The notes under the pieces are model-generated. The model worked only from the letters and a program-made list of their open reading frames with translations. It ran no database searches and was not told where the DNA came from. A stretch of DNA of 64,000 bases, taken from NCBI GenBank assembly GCA_009617715.1, contig VTFK01000334.1, positions 434,001 through 498,000 of the forward strand, given 5' to 3'. Shown in pieces: positions 34,784 through 47,640 of the stretch; within the stretch, counting starts at the first letter, position 1; each line of letters begins with the position of its first letter. This DNA is from Plectrocnemia conspersa. Its lineage: Eukaryota > Arthropoda > Insecta > Trichoptera > Polycentropodidae. A program made the translations under genes and the position numbers.

Positions 34784-35652
34784 AGAGTACGCTCGGGATA
34801 AGGATTCCGGTTTGTTATTGTGTGCGTGAACTGTGTGGCTCAAAACAATTTTGCTCGGAATATTTAATTTTTTTATTTTAAAAGAAAATATGTTTATTTA
34901 CCATACATAGATCTATGCTAAGCTGGAAATTTCAACGGACAATTAAAAATATATTATATAATCGAAGAAACCAGACATTTATGTCAATAATTAAATATTT
35001 GCAAAATTCAAAATCTTTCACTAGAAAAAAAATAATGAAGTCTTTAGCTATTCTTCAAAAGCAAAAAGATATAAAATGGGGAAAGAAATTATTCGCAGAT
35101 TGTTTAATGGCTCGTCGACTTTATTAAATCATTAGAATCCATTAAATAAATTAAAAAATTATCATTGGCGCAACGATAAGAATAATAACTTTTTTAAGCC
35201 TTACAGAGAATAGTGTAAAAAACCAACAACGTACGGATTAATAGAAAAATAAATAAAATATTTTAATCCACAGATAAGAGAACGAATAACTTACAATATA
35301 TATTTGAAGCCTTGATATCAATTAACCCAGATATGCCCAAGAAATTTTGTTCTCTTAAAATTTCATTTATAAATAAAAAACAGTGACACGAGTTTAGTGA
35401 CATACCCATGGGACAGTGGGCATATCTGGGTTAAACCAATATCAACACAAAATTATTTAAAATAAATCACTAGAGAAGATCGAACTTCTGTGCCACCCTG
35501 CACTTTAATGACAAATACCAGCATTGACGAATCAGCGTCTGTCCTTAAAAGAGAAAGCAAGACAACGAAGTACACGCTACATCGTTTCTTCCTCTCATAT
35601 ACATGTACACGCACACACTAACAAACCGGCATCCTTATCCCGAGCGTACTCT
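34784..35652. repeat. Inverted pair of 45-bp repeats 779 bp apart
   Basis: AGAGTACGCTCGGGATAAGG (start of left arm, 34784-34828) and its complement (right arm, 35608-35652) match over 45 bp with two mismatches. The left arm continues ATTCCGGTTTGTTATTGTGT. This could be terminal repeats of a larger element or an inverted duplication of a regulatory block. A short frame between (34915-35127) has no domain. A TTAA MITE lies inside. Confidence 0.65.
35322..35434. mobile_element. 113-bp piggyBac-like MITE
   Basis: TTAACCCAGATATGCCCA at the left and TGGGCATATCTGGGTTAA at the right form a perfect 18-bp inverted repeat including TTAA duplications (35322-35325 and 35431-35434). The inner 77 bp has no coding capacity. 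The perfect ends suggest recent mobilisation by a piggyBac-family transposase encoded elsewhere. Confidence 0.85.
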
Positions 35653-36065
35653 ACTCAGTAGCGCATTTAAAAGTAGCCCATACATTATAAAAACTGCTTT
35701 TTTTATATTGTGATTTATTTTAGTGTGTCTAGATTATTAAAAATATGTCGGCATTAGTTTCCAAATCTTGCTGCTGTGGTAAATCATTATGTTTGTTCTA
35801 TTATTTTGTTTTATACAGTACATTTAGTCTGTGTTATTTCTTTTACAAAACTAATACTTAAAAGCTAACTTAAAAGCTTTTTAACTTGAAAGCTTTTGGA
35901 AAATATTATTTTTTGGAAGATTCTGAATTTTTGTATTAAAGTTAATTGCCACTTGCTTTAAAAAAATCTGTTCCTTTTTTAAAAATTGTAATATTTTCTT
36001 CAAATACGTTCAATAAATCTGCCATTTGCTTTCTTACACATTCGAAAAATGTAATTTATCTATTT
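35653..36065. other. AT-rich stretch
   Basis: Nothing recognised apart from the start of a plus-strand frame (35946-36329) that continues into the next island and has no domain. Confidence 0.5.
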
Positions 36066-36410
36066 TATGTTGTAGAAGTGAGCGCGTGCGAATGGTTGTT
36101 TTCTGGTTCGGGAGATTTATCGTCGGCCGTTAGGGCCATGTGTCAATTGAATTTCAAAAGTCCATTAGAGATTTTCCGAATTCCTTCGTCCCAGTTTCCT
36201 ACCAACTTACCGGCTATTTCCTGCCAAGATTTATTGAGCAGAGATGAACGGGAAACAACAACAAGGAGCGGGCTCCAAATGGCCGATGGCCCTCTTAACC
36301 CTAAATGGGCCTGGGGCGGGCATATCTGACAACGATACATTTATCAATCCCTTTTAAAAGCCTCTTTCAACCGTCCGAGTGACGAATGGGGTGAAATGCG
36401 ATAACAATTT
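36066..36410. promoter_or_regulatory. GC-balanced island 14 (candidate regulatory element)
   Basis: GC-balanced DNA with GTGTCAATTGAATTTCAAAAG. A 127-codon plus frame (35946-36329) and a minus frame (36143-36340) overlap here and neither has recognisable features. The simultaneous openness reflects composition. Confidence 0.32.
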
Positions 36411-37380
36411 TCTATTTTACACTGACCAATTGTATCTAGAAAAAATGTGAGTAAAACACACTTTATTCTTTAAGTAATGATGTATTCTTTAATATTGCCA
36501 ATATTTACCTACAGTATTTGTAATAATAATAAAGCACTCTTAAAATATAACATTGTCTAACTCTTAATAAGTGTAATATATATTTTAATGTGTATTTTTG
36601 TAAAGATATTTTCATTAAATACATATTAATCGAGTTTAGCTTATTAATTTATTAAAGAAATATCACAGATTTATTGAATTATTATTATTGAATATCACAG
36701 ACTATTACACAGAAAATTGTGTGTAGCACTGATTTCTTCTGTAGTGTTCCCCACTTCATAGTCACTTTTATTTAGTATTGCTACTATGATTCTACTATTC
36801 TATATTTTAGGCATTACCTCTTTATTGCATATATTGCAAACTATATAAAATAATTGTTTATATATAGCAAACATATTTAATCAAACTACTGATGTGTTAT
36901 AAGAAAAAGTAATCCATAAAATTCTTAAGTAAATTATAACTAGCACACTTACAAAGAAAAAATAATTCAGTTTAGTTATCACCAAATGTTATTATACCGT
37001 GGATCGTCATTTAATATTAATGGGAACACACAGCATCATTAAAAACATATTACACATATCGATTGGCTTTTACCAGTTTTAGGTAAAAAAAATCGACTTA
37101 TAACGAGTATTAATAAGAGGTCATTCAATAATATATAATAAATATATTATCACTAAAAGGTCTACTTTTATTGTATTTTGCGTAGGTGAACCTTATTAAG
37201 ATCACACGAGATAAACCCAATATTAATTTTCATATTAATGAATTAAAGTAAGCCAAACAAATTTTATCCATCCTGTAAAATTAATAATTTTGCTATTTAC
37301 GTACAAGTCATCGATAATGTATAAGCAGTAGATCTGATTTATGGGATGCTTTAATTTTCTTTGTACTTATATTCTTTGTC
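36411..37380. other. AT-rich stretch
   Basis: Contains a short imperfect repeat of AATATCACAGA (about 36658 and 36696). No gene. Confidence 0.55.
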
Positions 37381-37900
37381 AAATAATGATCGGTTGACAC
37401 AAGTCCCATTCTCATTAAGGACAGAATGTAATCACAGCGAAAGAGCGAATAAGAGATAGAGAGAACAAAAAAAGACGGGTGATATTAAATATGCAAAATG
37501 TGATTTAACAGCGCCCAAGGGTTATTAGGGTCGTGTTTTTTTATTGTCGAAGTTTTTTACTTTGGATCCTGCCGGCTTTCTCTTTCTCTCTTTCATTCTG
37601 TGTAGGATTTTCATTTGATTAAGATCGCCTATTTTCAATGGATGTAAATAGATGTTACAAAAGGTGGACCCTTTTGTCTGTAAATCACAAAGGGTTAATG
37701 AGGAGTTTCTTTTGTTTGCTCGGTGGAACCTTGTCAAAGGCGGAATCAAACAGAAAAAAGCGAATTAAAAAAATGGATCTTTTTGAGGGAGACGTTATCA
37801 GGAAATGAAATCCGCCATACCCTTATTAGGGGGTTGGGCTGTTTGAAGGGATTTCCCGCGAAACATCCCCGGCCAAGTGCTGTAATCGTTAATTTTTATT
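37381..37900. promoter_or_regulatory. GC-balanced island 15 with HMG-box-like motif cluster
   Basis: ACAAAAGG (37657-37664) and CCTTTTGT (37670-37677) form an 8-bp-arm inverted repeat. CACAAAGGG (about 37687) and TTGTCAAAGG (about 37731-37740) follow within 80 bp. ACAAAG/CTTTGT and TCAAAGG are Sox- and TCF-type cores. The short frames present have no domain. Candidate enhancer. Confidence 0.42.
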
Positions 37901-38585
37901 ATTGACAATGTTTTTTATTGTATTAAAACAAGAAAATATTTAAATAATGCCATATTTTTTTGTTAGTCATATATAATAATAAATTATGACAGGATCATAA
38001 CATATTTTAAAATTATTTTTTAAAATACGTTTTGCTAATTATTTCTTCAATTTAAATAAAAGTATTGTGCAATATTAGTAATGCAATATAATTATGCATA
38101 TATATCTTATAATTTGCATTAAATATTTTTTTAATGTATTTGTATGTTTATACATACATTAATAATATGTATAAATATGTATTTTATTTTAAATTAAATT
38201 GCCCGAATGTTAAATATTTAGTTTTAAACATATCTTATTTTATTAATTAATATGTGTAAATGTTAGATGATTAATTTTATTTAACTAGACTTGCTGTATT
38301 TTATAAATAGTAATAAACTTTAAAACAAGCAAACTCTATAAAGTAATATTTGTTTAGGTTTGAAGTTTATTTACATTTAAACAACTCTATTTTTTCCGAT
38401 TTAAAAAAAACAAGATGCATAGAAGTGTATTTTCTATATTACTATTTGCATGTAGTGATATTATCTCTCAATTTCAATTAAAATGGAGTAAAATTCATTA
38501 CTGAAAAATTTCGTCTTACAGTAGTATTTTCTTATATTTTATAAAAAGTATTCAAATAATAAGTATTAATTATTATTGTAAATAG
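37901..38585. other. AT-rich stretch
   Basis: Very AT-rich; nothing recognised. Confidence 0.6.
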
Positions 38586-39080
38586 CATAGGGCCCAGATT
38601 GGATCATTGAGGAACCTCCAATGAAATATTTTTTCGATAATAGGCAGTCATAGGTTACAAACTGTATACGATCGCTCAAATTACTCGAGAATAACAAAGT
38701 TAAATCATCAAAATCAGACATTTTTTTTAACAATATCCCATTAGAAACATTGTCAAAGGCCTTTTCAAAATTCGCTTATACTACATCTATCTGAATTCGC
38801 GTATCGAGAGCAATAACAATAAAAATAAAATGGGGGGATAAAACCCATGCTGTTTGTCCAACAAAACTTACTGAAAATGCTTGAAGACGTATCTATGGAT
38901 AATTATTCTTAACAATTTAGCAAGAGCTGAACATGTCTATGGTTTTTTTATGCACAATTTGTCACCCATTTTATAAAAAGGGATAATTTTCGAGTATTCC
39001 CAAAGATGAAAATATGTTTTACAGGAGTAGTGCGACTGATTTCGTATTACTTCAAAATAAAATCGGAAAACATATAAGGC
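38586..39080 (-). pseudogene. Decayed non-LTR reverse transcriptase fragment
   Basis: Read on the minus strand with frameshifts and stops. It gives MGDKLCIKKP (corresponding to the KKGD-type segment near motif 1), then LAKLLRIIIHRYVFKHF. Next are HGF, then QIDVVYANFEKAFDNVSN (motif A, normally YxDFxKAFDxV) and ILLKKM. It continues with LSDRIQFV and finally LEVPQ-SNLGP (motif GVPQGSxLGP, about 38590-38630). The order matches Jockey/CR1-like RT. The catalytic Asp of motif A is Asn. The copy stops before the FADD motif, at about 38590. It is far more decayed than the element at 20.7-21.9 kb and so is an older insertion. Confidence 0.7.
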
Positions 39081-40015
39081 ACAGAAAAAAGTCTTTAACT
39101 TCTCGAAGCTGTATTTAAGATCTTAACGCCCAGTTTTTTTGATAGTCAGTACTGACCTAATACAAAAAAAAAATAAAGCTACTGAGCGGAAGGCTAAAAA
39201 GATTTTTCAAAAATATTATGCGAAACAGTCAGCAAGATTTTTCATTGAAGTTAATCACTTTCAAAAATTGAATTATGATTCTAATCAATCATCAGTGATT
39301 AAAATTAAAAAAAAATTCAATCTTAATCGTACATCTATTGACCGCTAGCTGTAATAATAGTTTATATTTAATACATATAAGTCACTGATATACCAACGTT
39401 GATTTTTCTCTGGTGTCTCACTATTTACTTAGAAATAATTTATAATGTTTACCCCACTGTAGCGCATTGGGCTCATGCCTATCATGTTGAAATACTTATC
39501 AATGAAATTTAAAAAAAATACAATAATTCAATAAATGTCTATAAATAAATGATTAACACGATAAATTTATTTATTTTATAATTGCCTTTTATTTTTATTC
39601 ATGGAAATATAATTTACTTAGAATTTATATTCTTTGCATAATCTAAGGTTAAAATTTTGTGTTTTGGTATTAACATTCACTCTCTTTTTTTATTTTATAA
39701 TTTATATTATAATAGTTTTTAATAAACAAGGTTACCACTTTTTTCAGATTATTTATTAAAATATGTATATGGGACTTACTTGCGTGCACGATAAAAGTAA
39801 TGTAACAAAAACAATTAAGATAATACGAATATTTATTTAATTAAACGTTAAACCTTACTATGATATATAAAGGTCGCATATTATATATTAAAAAAATGTT
39901 CTTTCTGTACAATTTGGGGCACTTCGTGATTGGTTCAAGTGTAATTATTAAATTTATACGTATTATTTGGTCAAGACAAGGTGAAGCAGAATAAAAAAAG
40001 ACGGAAAAAAGTAAG
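39081..40015. other. AT-rich stretch
   Basis: A plus-strand frame at 39139-39348 is lysine-rich and low-complexity and unsupported. Nothing else recognised. Confidence 0.5.
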
Positions 40016-40430
40016 ACAGGATGAATATTAAATAAATTAAAATGTCAATGAAGGGTTTATCGCCTGTGCGAAAATTGCGAATAATTTTCGAGGAAGGGCC
40101 GCGCTTGTGCGGGCGGAGAGAATAAAAATAACGCTGAACGATGATTAAAAACAGTATATTATCTTGTTTAATTAACGATACGATTGCCATCGCTTTTTAA
40201 ATGTCGCTAGAACGAAGGGTTGTGCATTCGGGGGTGTATATTTCTACGTCTGAGAATTTTTTTCGAAGAGTCGAGGGGGTTAATTTAACTTTTGTTCCAT
40301 CAAGATACTCCCGGATGCCTAGAGCCAGTCATCGCCAGCAGCATCAGACTAGTGCTGGACCGAAATCTTTTTCTATTGTGAGGGGGCATGGGTGAAAAAT
40401 TGAGACGATGAAACGGACTGGGTGACAATT
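40016..40430. promoter_or_regulatory. GC-balanced island 16 (candidate regulatory element)
   Basis: GC-balanced block with opposite-strand short frames (39963-40190 minus, 40201-40395 plus) lacking domains. Contains ATTAACGATACGATTGCCATCG. Candidate noncoding element. Confidence 0.3.
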
Positions 40431-41585
40431 ATTTAAATTGAAAGAATAAATAAATAAACAGAATTTAATTTGCACGTGATTTTATATTAAAAAAAGTACT
40501 TTTACAGTTGTTTTTGAAGTAACTATTATTTTAAGATTAGACATATATATTAAATGATAATCATAAACACATGAACTTTATCAGTATGCTAAATTCATTT
40601 TTGTTCTCTTTCTAAAAAAATCGAGAAAAGTTTAGAACAAAATATCATAACATATACTTACAAAGCTATTAGTGAACTTTATATTTTGCTTCAAGCAATA
40701 AATGATCGTTTTGAGCTCTTACTTAGTAGAAACACAAAACAAAGTGTAAAACAATATCGGCAAATTTTTTTAGCATAATATATTTATATATTTTTTAATA
40801 TTGATATTATACTATTAAAAGTGGTCCCCATCAAATACAACAAACTAATTCCACTGTCGATTAAGCACTTATTAGACGGATGAAAAAAGATAGCGCCGAT
40901 TCAGACCACGCGCTTGTTTGTTAACTGTTAACTTACTAGCTTTGACTAACCGCCTTGATTTAATAATTACATCGCGTAATCTAAAGATACATAAAGTTGC
41001 TTATTAATTTAGTAGCGTATTTTTGTAAATGCTGAGATTATTAGTTTTAGATAAAATTATGTTTTTTATAAGACCCTTATGTATGTACATCCGGAATATA
41101 TTTAAAGTCGAATAAAGTAAAATATACAAGAAAAAATATTGTTGTTACATAATTATCATTTATTTATTGCTGAATTTTTTTAACAGATTTATATTAATTT
41201 TAGTTTTATTACAGAGGCACATTTATAATCAATGACAAAGGTGTCTGATAAAATATACTGTATTATAATATTAGTGGATTGTATTGTATTATAATATAAC
41301 TCTTATTTCACTAAAAATAAAAATACTGTCATTTATACTGCTTTTAAGTAAAATAATTTTAAATAAGATTTATTTACATAAGATTATGCTTCTATCTTAT
41401 ATATTTATGACATCAATAAAAATCAAATTATGTTTTTCCATATTATAAATCGAATCAAAAGATAATTTATGCACTGCACGCATTTATTAACGAGAAAAAA
41501 CACAGCGCAGTTTAATAGCCTTTTTTCTTTAATGAATATTCACAAGAAGTCTCAAGGTCATATTTTTGAGATTTCTGCGAACACA
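40431..41585. other. AT-rich stretch
   Basis: A small GC-balanced patch at 40850-40960; otherwise nothing recognised. Confidence 0.5.
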
Positions 41586-42270
41586 AAAAAAAACTCATAA
41601 AGAAAGGGTGGTATATTTATTCGAGATAAACACAATGGTGAATGTTGTTCAAAGAGGGGGTTCGGTGTCGGTCGGCGTTTGTGTATACAAATAATTTATT
41701 TTCTCAATATATCTTCTCAAGTCCGTCCCTCTTGAAGCTTCATCTTCCACCAGGCGCTGATAATATATTCAATTCCATTTTTAATTTCGTTTGAAAGAAT
41801 AGGCAGAGATAAGGCCGACGTCCACCCCGACCGCCGCCCCCAGAATTCCCACCCCTCGGTCGTTTTTACCCACTTTTTCTTACACCATTGCGTCCTTTCG
41901 GAGGTGCAACCCCTTCGTTTTATAGCCCCCGGTTATCTGAACGGAACCACATAAAAAACCGATTAAAATATGGTCATACGCATATCTAATGCGCAAAATA
42001 TATTTATATAAAAAATAATATTATTTTATATAGATGTTAGCATAGTTGGGGTTGAGTTTTTCAGCGGAACGGCGATACGCTCGGATTGTGTTTTTCTATC
42101 AAAGACTTCAAGCTTTCTTTGCAGAACAAAACGTAATTATCACTCGATTTTTTTCCAGAATAAAATTTTAATTAACGTTTGCTTTGCTAGCGGCGTTCAT
42201 TGTTTTTAGAGCGAGCAGAAATTTGTTCTTGTTAAGTGTTGTTTTTCTCTAAGGGGTTCTTTCGTTGACC
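41586..42270. promoter_or_regulatory. GC-balanced island 17 (candidate regulatory element)
   Basis: Two GC-balanced subblocks (41620-41960 and 42050-42260) with CpG and C-rich strings (CCGACCGCCGCCCCC). No open frame. Candidate noncoding regulatory DNA. Confidence 0.33.
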
Positions 42271-42775
42271 CTCTACCTATTAATATATAATAATACAAAT
42301 TTATAAATTTCCAATACAGTCTAATAATAATGTACGTACAATGAATATTTTGGCATATTCAACTTATGTTTATGTATATAAGCAATTATGTATATAAGTA
42401 AAATTACATGTGTCAATTAAAAATAATAATGACTGATACTATTTTTAAAAAGCTCCATTATATATTTTACAATATGTATTTATTAAGCCTATAAACTCTA
42501 TTTTCTGACACCTAAAATCCGCAGAGCTTTTGATAGCTCACTTTAAACAAAAACAAATTTTCTTTGTATACAGAAGAAACCTCGTACTTGATGATTTTAA
42601 GAGTTGACAATATGTTCTACGCGAATCGGCCAGTGTTTATAATTAAATAGTGAACTTATATCAAACATTTCAAAACTTCTATTATAAGCTTACAATTGAT
42701 ACTAAATATTTCCCAAATAATAAAATTGAAATAGTTTATTGAATTGTAATAGTTTTCAATCCATTTATTTTTTGC
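42271..42775. other. AT-rich stretch
   Basis: Nothing recognised. Confidence 0.55.
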
Positions 42776-43050
42776 ACGGCGTCGCCGACTTAAAATAATT
42801 CACGTTGTTTATATTAGTCTGGTGGAAACTCATTTTGAACATTCCAATTTAATTTTTCTGGCTTTCTGATTGCGTCCTACTGTCGCAGAGGCCATCGGAG
42901 AGGGAGACAGGGGACCGAGCTTATTGAATTAGGCTCTAATCAACAGCTTTAAGCAGATTCCGACTGATTGCAAAATATTTTTCCATTCAAAAAGTATTTT
43001 TAAGTACGAGCCCAAATCACCCACCCGTAGCTTTGACGAGCCACTCTACA
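42776..43050. promoter_or_regulatory. GC-balanced island 18 (candidate regulatory element)
   Basis: Short GC-balanced block without frames. Contains CGTCGCCGACTTAAAATAATTC. Function inferred only. Confidence 0.3.
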
Positions 43051-44385
43051 AGCTTCGACCCCGAAAAATTTGAATACTCAATCAACCGTTGTTGATTGAG
43101 ACTTAATTTCGTCACGAATTAATTTTTTATGAGCAAATTTATAGATTTTTAATCTAAATGTTAAGGACTGTAAATATTTGAAGATCCATGAATTCGTGCA
43201 TAAATTTTTAACATGCCAAATAAAATACTGATATGAATTATGATATCTGAATTTAATCAGCATTTACAATATACTAAAAAAATATATTTAAAAATGAGAT
43301 ATACAAAATAAGCTTTAAAGCTTAATGTACACAAAATATTATCACAATATTTTTTATATAATTTTTATATAAAAAGTTAAAATGAACTATGGTAATGGTA
43401 TTTTTTTATCATTCGTTGTAAACTGACAGGTGTAATCCTAATGCGATGCAACGGGGTAAATATAATATTTACTTACTCGATAAGTCAACCAGACGAAAGT
43501 AAATATTAAAACCACCAGACATTATAAATTACTATGTTTAATATAATTAATAATCAATAAACGTAACTTTGCAGCTGAAGCCAATTTTTAATAACAGCGT
43601 ATTATTTATAAATAAAAAAGTGAACATGCATCCTCTGAGCTACCATTCAAGAACTTTGTAATATAGTATTTAAAATAAAACTATAAGCCACTAAGTTACT
43701 TGTAAGACTTAATTGTAAATATGACATATTAGGTCAAGCAATGAAATCAACAACCAACGAGCGTGCAGTCAGAATCAGCACTAACTTTTTTCGACCGCCT
43801 AATAAATGTTGAAACGACACTTTCGCTATCCTTGAAAGTCAATTAAGTAAATTCTACATACATATTCAGTTTAATTTTTGCATTGCATTCAAAAGCAAAA
43901 TATAATAGAATAAATATGTATACTAATGGTTATCTGTATAGGTAAAAAACATATTCTTAATATTTTATTTTAACTTATATTTAATATACAAATGTTATGA
44001 TAACATTATTTGGATTCTATAATCTTGATGTAAAATAACATGATTTAACGAAAAAAAACATTTATAGATAAATATTTAATAGTTTTCAATTTATATAATT
44101 ATAGTTTTATATTTTATTTAGTTTAAACCTATGATAGTACATATAAATAATTCTGTGGTGAGAGTAGCGTTTTATTATTTTAAAAATAAAGCTCAAATTA
44201 GTATCTAATAATTAATGATAAATCAAATACTACTTTATTATTTATAATTAAAATATAAATTTACATTTAGTTCAAATACGCTCTTATTTATGGACCGATT
44301 CAATAAAGAATTTGGCTATTTTTATTTCTAATTGTTGAGCGTATAAATATATAATTTAATCTTCAAAGTCCGAACGAAGTTTAGA
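43051..44385. other. AT-rich stretch
   Basis: A short minus-strand frame at 43078-43263 has no domain. Nothing else. Confidence 0.55.
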
Positions 44386-45480
44386 ATAAACAAACAGCGA
44401 GGCATTGGAAGTCATCCATTCTCTGTCGAAGGCGAAGTATAGGGGGCATAAAAAATAATTGAAAATTATTTCACCCCCATGGCGGGCGGGGCCAGTGAGT
44501 GGGTAGATGGAAAAAGTTTCAAAGGAGAAAAATTAGCGTTTGCTTCTACTTTTTACCGTTTTTTTCTCTTCTGCTCTCTTTGAACACAACAATTTTCAAG
44601 ACTCATTTCAAATTTGATGGAAAAATTTCGGATTAAAATTTTATTATATCGAGAAAATATCTGAGGGTGGATCACAGAGGTTATAGGGTGGTTTTTCGCC
44701 GAAAGAAAACTTTGATGATATTGTGATGATATTTGAATATCTGCCGTTGTTAACGAGAAAAAAAAGTTTGCAAGACAGAAGCGCTGGTATTTTATATACC
44801 TGAGAATACAAATTCATAAGCATAATATAAAGTGTGATATTTAAATACAATATATAAATTGTAAAGGACGATATACATTTGTAGATCTGTAGACCAGCTG
44901 ATTTAGTGAATGTCGTGGTATTTGAGGTTTGTGATAATTGATTGCGGATGCTCTTTGGATGCTGCAGGAAACTTATCCACGAGATAAAACGACTCTGTGA
45001 AGCTGTAACTATTACTTAGATATACATATGTATTTACAATATATACAATTCCAGCATTTTAATTTATTTTATAAATATTATTATGCTTATAACGATGCAT
45101 ATAAATAACAGCTTAAAATCATTTAAAATATACATATTTTAAAAATAAAATATAAATTATATAAGCGTATAAAATTACTTGATATTTTATTTAAACAAAA
45201 AGATGCGAAAGGGAAGCAGTAAATTGATTTTTTAACAATTCCGTTTGTATATGGGCTCTTGAGGGTATTGTGAGCGGTGTGCAGCAGAACTTTTGGATTT
45301 AAGATGTCTTTATTTTATTTGTTAGACCATGGAGCTAAAGGAAACATTGTGGTAAGATCGGAAGCCATTCTGAGTTGGATTATACGGAAGCGTTCGCCTC
45401 CTCTCCCTTATATTATAAATTCAAATCCGGCGGCTGGGTTACTTATTACAAATACTCTATCTTACACAATACAATGACGC
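44386..45480. promoter_or_regulatory. GC-balanced islands 19 and 20 (candidate regulatory elements)
   Basis: Two GC-balanced blocks (44390-44990 and 45240-45475) separated by AT-rich DNA. Frames at 44644-44850 (minus), 45277-45477 and 45375-45644 (plus) lack recognisable domains and overlap in different frames, so no exon is called. Confidence 0.3.
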
Positions 45481-46610
45481 TTTTAAGAAAGCCGAAGTGC
45501 ACACGAACCACAAACTACGTTACTATATTTTTTATATATATTTTTTTATTGTTTATAATTATTAATATATTTTTTTACAACATTTTATTTATTAAAATAT
45601 TAGAAGCACAATATGTGCTATTGAACAAGTCAAATTTTATTTAATTATAAAATTATAAAATAAATACGGAACGACTTACTATAAAGGTGGAATTTATTTT
45701 TTATTAATTTAAATACTTTTTTTTAATATTAAGCTCTTTAAACCGGTGATGTAAATATAATGACATAAATCAACAGTGAAATCGACATATTTTAATTTAA
45801 TGTAAATAAAATTTCAATTTTCCCGTTTTTATTTATTATAAAACAATTTTTTAACTAGTCATAGTAAATTCGAAATAAATTGATTAATAATAATTATTTT
45901 AATAAATATATTATTATGCACTTATAATAATACAATATAAAATTTTCACAAAACGTATACCTACAAATTTTGTGAGCACACTGTTGAAAATAATGTATTC
46001 AGTTCGTGGCAAAGCTTCCTCTTTGAGAGTATTTAAAGGAATTTGCAAATAAATCAAAGTGCACGGTTTAAGACCTTCGAGACGGTTGATCTTTGAGAAC
46101 ATATTGAATTAAGCGTCTGGTGCTACAAATAAATCAAATTAAATATTTTACTATATAATAATTATATTTTGCATGTTACGATTAGGACATGATATAAATA
46201 ATTAAAGCTTATACAATATAAATAAGGTAAAAAGTGTAAATACAATTAACATTTAAATACTATTTAAATGTTAATTTCGCAAAAAACATTAATAATACAA
46301 TTAAAAAACACTAGTATACAAATACGGATATGACCCGTACTTGTAGAAATATCTCAGAAATTTTCTTTGAATTCTTTTCAACATCTTTTTTAAATTCAAT
46401 CCAACGTTCTTCGTTTCACTCGAATTGAACATCCTAAAAGCCTGATCGGAAACTTAGATGATAATATGGCACCAAGGCATTTTAAGTTATCAAAACAAGT
46501 AGCTAGTTTAAAAAATGTTGTTGCTATATTTTACAGTTTATTTTATTAGTAGTTGATTAAATGCTAATATAATTTAGTGTTTGAACTGTCAATAATGAAA
46601 CAAATTACAA
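45481..46610. other. AT-rich stretch with small hairpin
   Basis: ATTAACATTTAAAT-ACT-ATTTAAATGTTAAT is a perfect palindrome at about 46246-46276. A minus-strand frame at 45914-46102 has no domain. GACCTTCGAGACGG recurs here (46072-46085). Confidence 0.5.
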
Positions 46611-46845
46611 ACATTGTCTTCATTGGTCAGTATTTCTAAGTATATTAGAGTCTATTGGACGATAGCTGTCGATATTTGAGTTCACAGCGAGAACCAATCG
46701 AGGATGGGAAAAATCTTTGGTCGTGGAAATCGAAAACCGATCGACCAATAAACGAAAGATTGGAGTTATCGGTCCGCCTACCCGCACGGAACACGCCCAC
46801 CTGACATGCATCGAACGATCGGTGGGAGGAGATTGGAAATACGTG
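46611..46845. promoter_or_regulatory. GC-balanced island 21 (candidate regulatory element)
   Basis: GC-balanced block rich in ATCGA-containing words (GAACCAATCGAGG, CCGATCGACC, GCATCGAACGATCGG). A 63-codon minus frame has no domain. Candidate noncoding element. Confidence 0.3.
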
Positions 46846-47640
46846 TAAAAAACGTATTTTATGGTTATTTTGATAGTCTTAAAAATTGAGGGTTATGCTG
46901 TGAAACAAACAATAAATAGCCAAGTATTTATAAACTAATGCTCTTTTATTTTTTATATTTTAAAATTGCTTACTTATATTACAGATATATATTATATAAA
47001 TATATATAAAAACGTCAAAACGTAACACCAAAAACAAAACGTAACTGTTACCACCGCGATGTATTATATTATTAACATCCGTTAGTAGTAGTTTGATGAA
47101 ACTAGCAAAAGACTTTTGGTACTAATAAAATCAAATATCTTTATTTTCATTTAAAAATAAATACTGCTTAAGAGATTTAAATGTGGATGGGTAATAGTGA
47201 AGTAAATAAATACTCTTGTTTATGGAAAAGTCCTTGGTTCGATTCTAGTTAGAGTAAAATTCTAAATAATTGCGCTGTTAAAAAAAAAAATGGTTTTTAT
47301 CAAAGGCATATAAAATAAATAGCTTAATTATTTATTATAAATTTATTAAAAGTGTTTTGTATAATATTTCTTTAAACATAAAAATAGCTGTGCTTTTAAA
47401 TATCCCAGCAACAAATCTAGAGTTTCTATTTAATTAATCTAATAATCATTGATATTTAATTCATTATATTTTATAAGTATAAAAAATCACAGCTAGTTTA
47501 ATAATACTTATTATGTATTTGAATAAATATACCAAATAATAAGTGAGAGTATTGTCATATAATATAAATATAAAATATATTCCTAATTGAATATATATAT
47601 CAAAGTGGGAATAGATATTATAATTACTATATTTTCAGCC
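46846..47640. other. AT-rich stretch with a tRNA-like relic
   Basis: TGGATGGGTAATAGTG (about 47183) and CTTGGTTCGATTCTA (47233-47247) resemble A and B boxes of a tRNA-derived repeat. No cloverleaf can be folded, and the body differs from the SINE copies at 3.6 and 17.8 kb. Low-confidence relic. Confidence 0.3.

Noticed and set aside
35946..36329. 127-codon plus-strand frame
   Set aside because: Starts in AT-rich DNA, crosses into an island, overlaps an opposite-strand frame and has no recognisable motif.
39139..39348. Lysine-rich 69-codon frame
   Set aside because: Low-complexity AT-driven composition, and no domain.
39455..39490. TAGCGCATTGGGCTCATGCC as a tRNA or SINE head
   Set aside because: Only an A-box-like string. 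No B-box at the right distance and no second copy seen.
47180..47250. Intact tRNA gene
   Set aside because: A- and B-box-like strings are present but no acceptor, anticodon or T stem can be formed.
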